Shown here in pieces: positions 32,929 to 39,417 of a DNA stretch of 39,417 nt. Made by a program: the position numbers and the translations under genes. Under the pieces are notes generated by a model, which did not search any database, was not told the DNA's origin, and was given only the letters and a program-made list of their open reading frames with translations. Source of the stretch: Chloroflexota bacterium (GTDB lineage Bacteria; Chloroflexota; Anaerolineae; Aggregatilineales; UBA2796); NCBI GenBank assembly GCA_021325095.1, contig JAJPHV010000007.1, forward strand, positions 1 to 39,417. The letters are read 5' to 3'. The first letter of the stretch is position 1. The number at the start of each line of letters is the position of its first letter.

Positions 32929-34101
32929 CTATGATTGCGCCATCGCCGCCTTGAAACCGGGCAGCCCGCGCTCGATCATCGCATCATTGGCCGTCAGGGA
33001 GATGCGGAAATAGCCCGGCAGCTCGACCACCGATCCGGGCAGGCAAAACACCTTGTTCTCGGCCAGCCGCTCGATGAAAGCCCAATCGTCCGGGATAGGC
33101 GAGCGCGCCATAACGTAGAACGTTCCTTCCGGGTTGGTCACTTCGTAGCCCATTTCTCGCAGCCCACTCACCACTCTGTCCCGCTTGCGTTGCAGGTGCG
33201 CAACGTCCAGGCAGGCCGCTTCCAGATCGGCCAGCGCATGCTGGAGCAGCGCGTTGGGGAAGGCATAGCCGGTGAAGACCTGGGTCGCAAACAGAACCTG
33301 CCGCATCGTGGCCCGATCCGGCATGGTCGGCGGCAGTGCGATGTATCCGAGGCGCTGGCCCGGAATCAACAGCGTCTTGCCGTAGGTATAGATCAAAAAG
33401 GTGTTCGGGTAAAACGCCGTCGGGCTGGGGTAGGGCCGCCCGTCGTAGATGATCCGGCTGTACGCCTCGTCGGACAGGATGTAGATCGGATGGCCGATGC
33501 GGTTGCTGGCCGCGTCCAGAATTTCCGCCAGCGCTTTGAGCGTGGCTGCCGGGTAGATGCGGCCTGTCGGGTTGTTCGGGGAGTTCACGATGATGGCCCG
33601 CGTCCTGGGCGTGATAGCCGCCTGGATCGCGTCCAGGTCGAGGTCGAACGTGTCCTGCCGCACTTTGACTCGTCGGGCAATGCCGCCTGCCGCTGCGATC
33701 AGGCCTTCGTAGAAAAACCAGGGCGGGCTGTTGAAGATCACCTCGTCGCCCGGATCGACCAGCGCGTTCAAGACTACAGCAATACCCGCGAAAGCACCCG
33801 TTGTCATCGATATATCTTCGGCTTCAAAGGGTAATTGGCGCCACTGCCGCAAAGACGCCGCGATAGCGGCCTGCGACGCGGGTTCGCTGTTCTTGTAGGC
33901 GAACCAGTCTTTGTTCTGGGGGACGACTGCCCGTTGGAGAGCCTCCACGACGGCGGGCAGCGGCATCTCGTGGGGGTTGCCGAGGACGAAGTCGGCGATG
34001 TCCGGTTCCAGGTGGCGGCGCCTGTAGGTCGATTCGTTGAAGAACTTGAGAAACGGCTCGACGCCCTGTTGAAAGGCCGTGACTCGCTGTGCAACAATCA
34101 T
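32929..34101 (-). CDS. Class I/II pyridoxal-phosphate aminotransferase
   Basis: The 390-residue protein has all fold-type I aspartate-aminotransferase marks: IIVNSPNNPTGRIYP (substrate/PLP Asn), YILSDEAYSRIIYDG (Asp binding the PLP nitrogen), YTYGKTLLIPGQRLGY (Schiff-base Lys near residue 240) and GYFRISLTAND (Arg binding the substrate carboxylate). The amino donor specificity cannot be assigned. GGAGGGGAG lies just before ATG 34101. It diverges from an LmbE-type deacetylase gene, with a shared 155-base control region at 34102-34256 in which I see no convincing promoter. Confidence 0.93.
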   Translation of the reverse strand: MIVAQRVTAFQQGVEPFLKFFNESTYRRRHLEPDIADFVLGNPHEMPLPAVVEALQRAVVPQNKDWFAYKNSEPASQAAIAASLRQWRQLPFEAEDISMTTGAFAGIAVVLNALVDPGDEVIFNSPPWFFYEGLIAAAGGIARRVKVRQDTFDLDLDAIQAAITPRTRAIIVNSPNNPTGRIYPAATLKALAEILDAASNRIGHPIYILSDEAYSRIIYDGRPYPSPTAFYPNTFLIYTYGKTLLIPGQRLGYIALPPTMPDRATMRQVLFATQVFTGYAFPNALLQHALADLEAACLDVAHLQRKRDRVVSGLREMGYEVTNPEGTFYVMARSPIPDDWAFIERLAENKVFCLPGSVVELPGYFRISLTANDAMIERGLPGFKAAMAQS

Positions 34102-34256
34102 CCCTGCTCCCCTCCAATGCCTCGTCGGCTTCGCTTAGTAGCGCTCATAGACAAACCTCAGTATAGTGCATAATGATCCTTTCAGCGTTACACGCCCTCG
34201 CGCGTGAAATTCGCTTGTTCATAGAATGGTGCGGAAAGCCGGCGGAGGAGGAACAA

Positions 34257-35063
34257 ATGGCCGAGCCGCTGCGGTTGCTATGCGTTTTGGCACATCCTGA
34301 CGACGAATCAATGGGAACAGGAGGTATCCTGGCGCGCTATCAGGCGGAAGGAGTCGAAACCTACCTGGTCACGGCGACACGCGGCGAATACGGCTGGCAG
34401 AATGCCAGCGAGCCGAACCCGGGGCCAGAAGCGCTCGGCGCACTGCGCGAGAAGGAATTGCTTGCAGCGGCGCAAGTCCTGGGGCTACGCGAGGTGAACT
34501 TTCTGGATTACATCGACGGCTTTCTCGATCAGGCCAATCCGGTTGAGGTTATCGCCAAGATCGCCGCACATATACGGCGCATTCAGCCGCACGTGGTCGT
34601 CACCTTTGGCTCGGATGGTGCCTACGGGCATCCCGATCACATTGCCATTTCGCAGTTCACGGCGGCGGCAGTGGTCCGTGCAGCGGATCCGGCCTTCGTC
34701 GATTCCTACCCGCCTTATAGCGTGTGCAAGCTGTACTACATGGTGGTCACCCAGCATCTGGCGGAACTGTATCGGCAGGGCTTTGGGGACATTGTGATGC
34801 CAGTGGACGACGTGCCGCGCACGGTGGTCATCTGGCCGGACTGGGCGGTCACGACCTGCGTGGACAACAGCGCCTATTCGGCGAGAGTGTGGCAAGCCAT
34901 TGCCTGCCACCGCAGCCAGTTGCCCAATTACGACAGGCTGAAAGAGTTCCCGGCGAGCTACCACCAGGAAATATGGCGTCGTGAAAGTTTCTACCGGGTC
35001 TTCAGCCTCGTCAACGGTGGCCGCACTGTCGAGCGCGATCTGTTTGAAGGGCTGCGCTCCTGA
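34257..35063 (+). CDS. LmbE/PIG-L family N-deacetylase
   Basis: The 268-residue enzyme carries the zinc-binding AHPDDESMGTGG motif at residues 12-23 and a second site DGAYGHPDHIAIS near 120. Family members (MshB, BshB, PIG-L, LmbE) remove acetyl from N-acetylglucosamine-type sugars in mycothiol, bacillithiol or GPI synthesis, or hydrolyse mycothiol conjugates (Mca). Substrate is not evident here. ATG 34257 is chosen because GGAGGAGG lies 6 bases upstream; an in-frame ATG at 34173 would add 28 residues outside the family pattern. Confidence 0.92.
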   Translation: MAEPLRLLCVLAHPDDESMGTGGILARYQAEGVETYLVTATRGEYGWQNASEPNPGPEALGALREKELLAAAQVLGLREVNFLDYIDGFLDQANPVEVIAKIAAHIRRIQPHVVVTFGSDGAYGHPDHIAISQFTAAAVVRAADPAFVDSYPPYSVCKLYYMVVTQHLAELYRQGFGDIVMPVDDVPRTVVIWPDWAVTTCVDNSAYSARVWQAIACHRSQLPNYDRLKEFPASYHQEIWRRESFYRVFSLVNGGRTVERDLFEGLRS

Positions 35064-35092
35064 GCACTCGCTGTGCCTGAAGCCGACGCCGC

Positions 35093-36229
35093 TTACCCGC
35101 GCGAAGGAGAGGGAGACTGTGCCCGCTGCGCGGTTTGTGCTTTGCTTGCCGCCCGGTAAGAGATTTTGGAGCCGAACCGGTTGGCGTAGACCTGGGTGAA
35201 CTCCGCTCCGAAGAAGAGTATCTGTGCGGAGTAATACACCCACAGCAAGATCACCACCAGCGACCCGGCTGCGCCATAGGATGAAGCCACACTGCTGTGC
35301 CCCAGGTACAGACCAAGCAGCAGCTTGCCAATGGTGAATAGCAGCGAGGTCAACGCTGCCCCGATCCATACATCTTGCCAATCGATCTTTGCGTCGGGCA
35401 GCACTTTGTAGATCGCCGCAAACAACAGGGTGATGATCCCGAACGAAACGACAAAGTTGACGATTTCCCAGATTACGGGCGGGACAGTGACATTGTTGTT
35501 GACGAAGTTGTTGAGTGCGGCAAGCGCAGCGCTGAACACCAGCGACACCAGCAGCAGGAAGCCGATACCCAGCACCATCGTGAACGACAGAAATTCCTGT
35601 TTCAGCATGTTCAGGATGCCTGCCAACCCCCCCGGCCTCTGGGCTGGCGGTACATTCCATATGATATTGAGCGCGGCCTTAAGCTGCCCAAAAACACCCG
35701 CCGCGCCCGCCAGAAGCGTAATCAGGCCGATGATCGTCGCCAGCACCCCATCAGCAGGTCGGCTGGCGCTCCTGATCATGTCCTGGATTAAAAGCGCGCT
35801 CTGTTCGCCCACCGTGCCCCTGATCTGGCCCACGATCTGATTTTCGGCGGCGCTGTGCCCAAAAACCAGCCCGGCGATGGCGATGACAATGATCAGCAGG
35901 GGGGCCATTGAAAAGACCGTGTAATAAGCCAACGCCGCCGCCAGTTGAGGCGCTTTGTCGCTGTTCCACTGCTCGACAGTGGTTCGCAACAAATACAGCA
36001 AATTCCTGGGCTGCAAAGGCGATCCGGGTGGTGGATTGGGGACAGGCTGCTTCTGCATTTCAGCTAGATAACTCGGCGATTCTGGCGGTGGTGTGACTGT
36101 CCCTGTTGTGGCGCAGCGAGCTTCTCGCGCCTGTCTGTGCCGCAAGTTCATGGCCCGCCACTTATTGACTTCGACCAGAATGTCCCGAAATATGCCCAAG
36201 ACGGTCAAGGGCCTGCTGGATTTGCTCAC
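35093..36229 (-). CDS. YihY/BrkB-type membrane protein
   Basis: The 378-residue protein starts at GTG 36229. An N-terminal cytoplasmic region of about 75 Pro/Arg-rich residues precedes the YihY/BrkB domain: APQLAAALAYYTVFSMAPLLIIVIA, GLITLLAGAAGVFGQLKAALN, and WVYYSAQILFFGAEFTQVYA near the end, with six hydrophobic segments. The family was once called ribonuclease BN in error; its real role is unclear, with BrkB linked to serum resistance in Bordetella. It converges with the LmbE gene with only 29 bases between. The 180-base stretch upstream (36230-36409) shows no gene I can support. Confidence 0.9.
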   Translation of the reverse strand: MSKSSRPLTVLGIFRDILVEVNKWRAMNLRHRQAREARCATTGTVTPPPESPSYLAEMQKQPVPNPPPGSPLQPRNLLYLLRTTVEQWNSDKAPQLAAALAYYTVFSMAPLLIIVIAIAGLVFGHSAAENQIVGQIRGTVGEQSALLIQDMIRSASRPADGVLATIIGLITLLAGAAGVFGQLKAALNIIWNVPPAQRPGGLAGILNMLKQEFLSFTMVLGIGFLLLVSLVFSAALAALNNFVNNNVTVPPVIWEIVNFVVSFGIITLLFAAIYKVLPDAKIDWQDVWIGAALTSLLFTIGKLLLGLYLGHSSVASSYGAAGSLVVILLWVYYSAQILFFGAEFTQVYANRFGSKISYRAASKAQTAQRAQSPSPSRG

Positions 36230-36409
36230 GGTGATCCCCTAACTTCTTCCCCTCCACGTTGCTTGAGCCGCTTTGGCGCGAGGACGGCAATCGAGGCAGC
36301 CGCAATGAGTGCAAGGGTGACTCATCAACACTGCCATTTAGTATAAGGCGTGGGCGGACACGAAGTATGATTAGCCCCTGAGAAAAGCCACAGAATTTGC
36401 CACGTGCGC

Positions 36410-37678
36410 CTAATACAGAACCTGATGCCAGAGTGCGTCCAGCATGAGCAGCGCGACCAGGTTGTGGATCGTCTGTCCGTAGGCCAGGTTGGCAGCGCTC
36501 AGGACTCCGGTAGCACCGCCCGGCGGTTCGGAAGGGTGGATGCCGTCCGGCCCGATGCCCTGGTTCGGCGCTCGCTGCATGGCATACCAGTAATCCAGCA
36601 GTGGAATGTCATACTGGCGTGCTGTGGCCCGAATAATGTTGTTCCACTCGATTACGCGCGCGTTATTCCAGTCATCGACGCGCTTGGGCGGAATGGTGGT
36701 CAGCACTGGAATCACACCCATGTCGATGGAAATCTCGACAATCCGCCGCAGATTCGCCGCAAATACTGCTGGCTCGACGCCGCCCGAGTCGTTCGTGCCA
36801 ATCAGGATCAATGCCACCGAGGGTTTGTTGTGCTTGTATTCGCAGACCAGCGGCGTATCGTTGCCGCACAAGCCAGGGTTGGAATAACCCGGTTGAATGA
36901 TCCGGTCTGCTCCCCAGCCATTGCCTGCCGCCTGTGAAGCATTTGCCAGCGATCCTTTGAAATAGCTGACCACGTCGCTCAACTGATTGCTGTAGTCGGC
37001 CAGGTCATATTGGCCGGAGCCGAAGGGCGTCAGGAACATGGGCGTGGCCGTCAGGCTGTCCCCGACTTTGGAAAGCACGTTGGCCCGGTTGCCGAGCTTC
37101 TGCCCTTTCAAGAAGATTTCACGGGCGTGGGCCGTGATCCCGGAAACGATGCGTGGCTCGCCGATGGCGTAGGTGGGCGTCAGAGTCGCGTCCACTGCCT
37201 CCCCAGTGATGGGCATCAGGCTGATGTCTGCTCCACCCAGGTCGAGAAATGACACAGCAACCCAGCCCTGTTTGCCGTCCGAAAGCATAACTTGTGCCCA
37301 CGTACTATCAGCAGTGCGCCCGATGATGTTCATCGTTACATTCTCGTCAAGCACGCGCAGTATCCTCCCGGCAGTGCCGGGCGAGGCACGGAAACGAGGC
37401 TGGCAGCTTTTGCAGACTTTGGCCGGAATGGGCGACGGTGTACTGGTGTTGGTTGGGGTAGCAGTCGGCAGGGGGGTGTTGGTAGGAGTCGGGGTGGCTG
37501 TCGGTGTATCGGTTGGACCGGGCGTCGGCGTGATGGTCGCCGTAGGAATATGAGTCACACCCACCGTCGGAGTGGCCGTCGGCGCCGGAGTCGGCGTGAT
37601 GCCGACGGGTAAGTTGCACGCCAGGGCTGATACAACGAGCGCCACGAGCGCGAGGCTGATCCAGGGGCGGCGTTTCAT
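36410..37678 (-). CDS. Lipoprotein with SH3b and SGNH-hydrolase domains
   Basis: The 422-residue protein begins MKRRPWISLALVALVVSALAC, a lipoprotein signal with an SALAC lipobox (Cys21). A Thr/Pro repeat linker (PTPTNTPLPTATPTNT) of about 65 residues follows, then a small SH3b-like module with CKSC, RFRASPGTAGRIL and GWVAVSFLDL. The C-terminal SGNH hydrolase domain has GDSL (block I, SKVGDSLTA), LIGTNDSGG (block III) and IGPDGIHPSEP (block V, Asp and His of the triad). It is probably an exported esterase or deacetylase acting on envelope or external polysaccharide. Its SH3b module resembles that of the FHA protein at 5506. Confidence 0.9.
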   Translation of the reverse strand: MKRRPWISLALVALVVSALACNLPVGITPTPAPTATPTVGVTHIPTATITPTPGPTDTPTATPTPTNTPLPTATPTNTSTPSPIPAKVCKSCQPRFRASPGTAGRILRVLDENVTMNIIGRTADSTWAQVMLSDGKQGWVAVSFLDLGGADISLMPITGEAVDATLTPTYAIGEPRIVSGITAHAREIFLKGQKLGNRANVLSKVGDSLTATPMFLTPFGSGQYDLADYSNQLSDVVSYFKGSLANASQAAGNGWGADRIIQPGYSNPGLCGNDTPLVCEYKHNKPSVALILIGTNDSGGVEPAVFAANLRRIVEISIDMGVIPVLTTIPPKRVDDWNNARVIEWNNIIRATARQYDIPLLDYWYAMQRAPNQGIGPDGIHPSEPPGGATGVLSAANLAYGQTIHNLVALLMLDALWHQVLY

Positions 37679-37788
37679 CGCATCCTATTGGGTTGAGTAG
37701 TCGTTGCCCGCAGGATTATGCAACAGATCGCCTGTGCTGCCTACTGTCAGTGACGATGAGCTATTGGATCGACGTCGGACGGGGAAAG

Positions 37789-38664
37789 CTAAATGCGACG
37801 CAGCTGGTGTTTGAATGACACCTTGATGATCAGCTTGCCCAGCCGGATTTCGTCGCCGTCACGCAGCACCCGGACTTCGTGGGGGTGCAGGCGCTGGCCG
37901 TTGATAAAGGTGTGATTTTTGCTGTCCAGATCGGTGATAGAAACCGTGTTGTCCTGGCGCTTCAACGACGCATGAAGGCGCGACACACCCAGATTTTCGG
38001 CGTTGTAAGCGGCCAGATCAATATCTGGCTGCATCGCACTGCCCGCCGCCGAACGTCCAATAATCAGTTCGCCTTTCGGGATCACCTCGATAGGTTTGGT
38101 CGCGCCGCGCACGGTAAGCGATAGCGCGGATGCCTGGCCGAAATGCGCCGTTCCCCAGCGGGTTTTGGGGTCCATATCTTCCTCAAGGGCCTTGGTTCCG
38201 ACGGATCGGGACGCGGTTAAGATATGCCCGCAAGCGTAGCAGTAACTGTCTTTTTTGTGGTTGAGCCGTCCGCAATGTGGGCAAACTTGCCGCTGCTCCG
38301 GATCGCCCGCCGGACCAGTTGCCTCGATAGTACGCACCGGTGGGTTGGTTCGATTAGCCGCGTTCTTCGGTTGAGGGATAGTGTTGGTCGCATAGGGATC
38401 ATTGTACATACCTGAACCCTGGGCGGAATCAGGCAGTTTCTCAGTGAGGGCTGGTGAGCGCCGCTGCGCCGGTTTATACTTGATGCCGTCGTTGGCTTCC
38501 CAACTTTGCACAAGCTGCCCCAGTTGACGGCGCTCATTTTTGCCGAGTTGGTCGGCGTAAGGTTGTAATTCCCGAACCACGTCTTCCATTGCGCCGCCGC
38601 TTTGCCGTCGTTTGACGTATTCCGTGTAGATGTCTGCAACGCCGTAGTTGGGACGCTCTGCCAT
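37789..38664 (-). CDS. Zinc-ribbon plus FHA-domain protein
   Basis: The 291-residue cytoplasmic protein has an N-terminal helical region of about 110 residues, then a zinc ribbon (VCPHCGRLNHKKDSYCYACG, four Cys). The C-terminal FHA domain has LIIGRSAAGSAM, VSRLHASL and NHTFINGQRLHPHEVRVLRD. The Arg, Ser and His/Asn of phosphothreonine binding are present. The end of the FHA domain (GQRL-PHE-R-LRDG-E--LG) is very like that of the protein at 5506, so the two may be related paralogues. Such FHA proteins usually read Ser/Thr kinase signals; no kinase lies in the window. Confidence 0.9.
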   Translation of the reverse strand: MAERPNYGVADIYTEYVKRRQSGGAMEDVVRELQPYADQLGKNERRQLGQLVQSWEANDGIKYKPAQRRSPALTEKLPDSAQGSGMYNDPYATNTIPQPKNAANRTNPPVRTIEATGPAGDPEQRQVCPHCGRLNHKKDSYCYACGHILTASRSVGTKALEEDMDPKTRWGTAHFGQASALSLTVRGATKPIEVIPKGELIIGRSAAGSAMQPDIDLAAYNAENLGVSRLHASLKRQDNTVSITDLDSKNHTFINGQRLHPHEVRVLRDGDEIRLGKLIIKVSFKHQLRRI

Positions 38665-38802
38665 GTCTTGACCTTTCAGGCCAGTTCGATGTTCAGCACT
38701 ACATGCTTCATTTTGTCACATTCTAAATTCAAGTCAATATCAAGCCAATCACGGTTCATGAAATTTTCTGGAATTCTGGCGCGTATTGGTTAGGAGGTGG
38801 TT

Positions 38803-39282
38803 ATGATGCCATACAGCTTTGATCCTGCCCCGTTGCAATACCATGCTCTTGCACCGAATTTCTCCCTGGAGGCAGCTTCCGGTCAGACAGTGACCCGCAG
38901 CCAGTTTCGCAACAGACACGGCCTCACGCTTCTATTCTTGCAGCCGACCCCGGAAGCCATCGCACTGTTGGAGCAAATCGGCCAGGACGAGGCCGAGTAC
39001 CTTGAACTGAACGCGCGCGTGATCGGGATAATACGTGTCGAAAGGGAAGCGTTGGCGGCGCTGGCCGCCAGGCTCAACCCCTTTATCATGCTGCTGGCCG
39101 ATCCAGAGGGTACCGCCTGGAAAGCCTATACGGGCACAGATCGTACAGGCTTTGCCATCTTCATCCTGGATATGTACGGCGGCGTCGATTCGCAGCAAGT
39201 CACGGCATCGCTCGGGGCGCTGCCCGATGCTGTGGAAATCCTGGAATGGATGCGGGCCACGCAGTACCGCTGCAACATCTGA
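38803..39282 (+). CDS. Peroxiredoxin-like (thioredoxin fold) protein lacking catalytic Cys
   Basis: The 159-residue product (ATG 38803, or 38806; AGGAGG at 38792-38797) has the AhpC/TSA opening LAPNFSLEAASGQTVTRSQF. It continues with LTLLFLQPTPEAIALLEQ, where a peroxiredoxin would have the T-x-x-C peroxidatic site, ARVIGIIRVEREALAALAARL, and LADPEGTAWKAY. The peroxidatic Cys is replaced, and the only Cys is near the C-terminus (YRCNI). It is therefore probably not a classical peroxidase; it may be a redoxin-fold protein with a binding or regulatory role. It diverges from the FHA gene, with about 138 bases of AT-rich DNA between. Confidence 0.8.
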   Translation: MMPYSFDPAPLQYHALAPNFSLEAASGQTVTRSQFRNRHGLTLLFLQPTPEAIALLEQIGQDEAEYLELNARVIGIIRVEREALAALAARLNPFIMLLADPEGTAWKAYTGTDRTGFAIFILDMYGGVDSQQVTASLGALPDAVEILEWMRATQYRCNI

Positions 39283-39316
39283 TCCAGATGCCCTGGAATT
39301 TTCGCAAAATTGGCCC

Positions 39317-39344
39317 TTGACGAGGGGCGGGGGGCTGGTATACT
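39317..39344 (+). promoter_or_regulatory. Sigma-70-type promoter for a gene beyond the window
   Basis: TTGACG (39317-39322) and TATACT (39339-39344) are 16 bases apart, close to consensus. The predicted start is near 39351. The leader contains a possible stem AGCGTC (39361-39366) / GACGCT (39377-39382). No coding start is visible before the window ends at 39417. Confidence 0.7.
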
Positions 39345-39417
39345 ACGGATAACACAGGAAAGCGTCACGACAAGGGGACGCTCTGTGCACCAACCTGAGG
39401 GGGGCGACCGGGGACAC

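Noticed and set aside
34485..35660. Minus-strand open frame spanning the LmbE gene and the 3' half of yihY
   Set aside because: It overlaps two well-supported genes and carries no domain of its own.
36226..36318. Hydrophobic minus-strand peptide (VTLALIAAASIAVLAP...) whose TGA overlaps the yihY GTG
   Set aside because: Two stop codons lie directly in front of it and there is no start codon, so it is not a gene; at most a decayed remnant.

Overview
The window is about 39.4 kb of high-GC bacterial DNA. It most resembles a member of the Chloroflexota (Anaerolineae-like). The hints are dispersed palindromes built on CCTCACCCC / CCCCTCTCC, lipoproteins with PTPTATPT-type linkers, FHA and SH3b domain fusions, and a MoxR-DUF58-vWA gene set with large GT39-like membrane proteins. 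This is an inference from gene style; no rRNA or other phylogenetic marker is present, and I found no tRNA, rRNA or CRISPR array.

Layout. (1) 1-2.2 kb is an accessory scar. It holds the C-terminal stub of a hexapeptide acetyltransferase, two different transposase C-terminal remnants, and an AT-richer restriction-modification pair (BglII-like endonuclease plus DNA methyltransferase, ATGA overlap). Both RM genes are split by a frameshift. (2) 2.3-5.3 kb carries a small membrane protein, an AadA/DUF4111-type nucleotidyltransferase and urocanase (hutU). (3) 5.5-16.0 kb is a forward run: FHA-SH3b membrane protein, long protein-L-isoaspartate methyltransferase, secreted/membrane protein with a GATase-like fold, ABC ATPase and ABC-2 permease, a DUF4175-like Gln-rich protein with a (GQQ)n tract, and a lipoprotein. 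(4) 16.0-17.2 kb is a divergent YceI / HxlR-regulator cassette. (5) 17.3-32.2 kb is a second forward run: MoxR ATPase, a second ABC ATPase/permease pair, DUF58, GT39-like glycosyltransferase, BatA-like vWA protein, FAD monooxygenase-like protein, double-vWA protein, NAGPA-type lipoprotein and class IV aminotransferase. (6) 32.2-39.4 kb is mixed: an unknown Cys-rich protein framed by inverted repeats, class I aminotransferase, LmbE deacetylase, YihY, SGNH-hydrolase lipoprotein, zinc-ribbon FHA protein and a Cys-less peroxiredoxin-like protein.

How it may work together. MoxR AAA+ ATPases usually act as chaperones or insertases for vWA proteins, and DUF58 and BatA-like proteins are their standard neighbours. 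Here they sit with two ABC-2 exporters, a DUF4175-like protein, a polyisoprenyl-sugar-type glycosyltransferase and a secreted phosphodiester glycosidase. The simplest reading is a cell-envelope assembly or maintenance machine, with the FHA proteins as possible readers of Ser/Thr phosphorylation. No kinase is in the window. The combination as a single system is the most interesting candidate for something undescribed.
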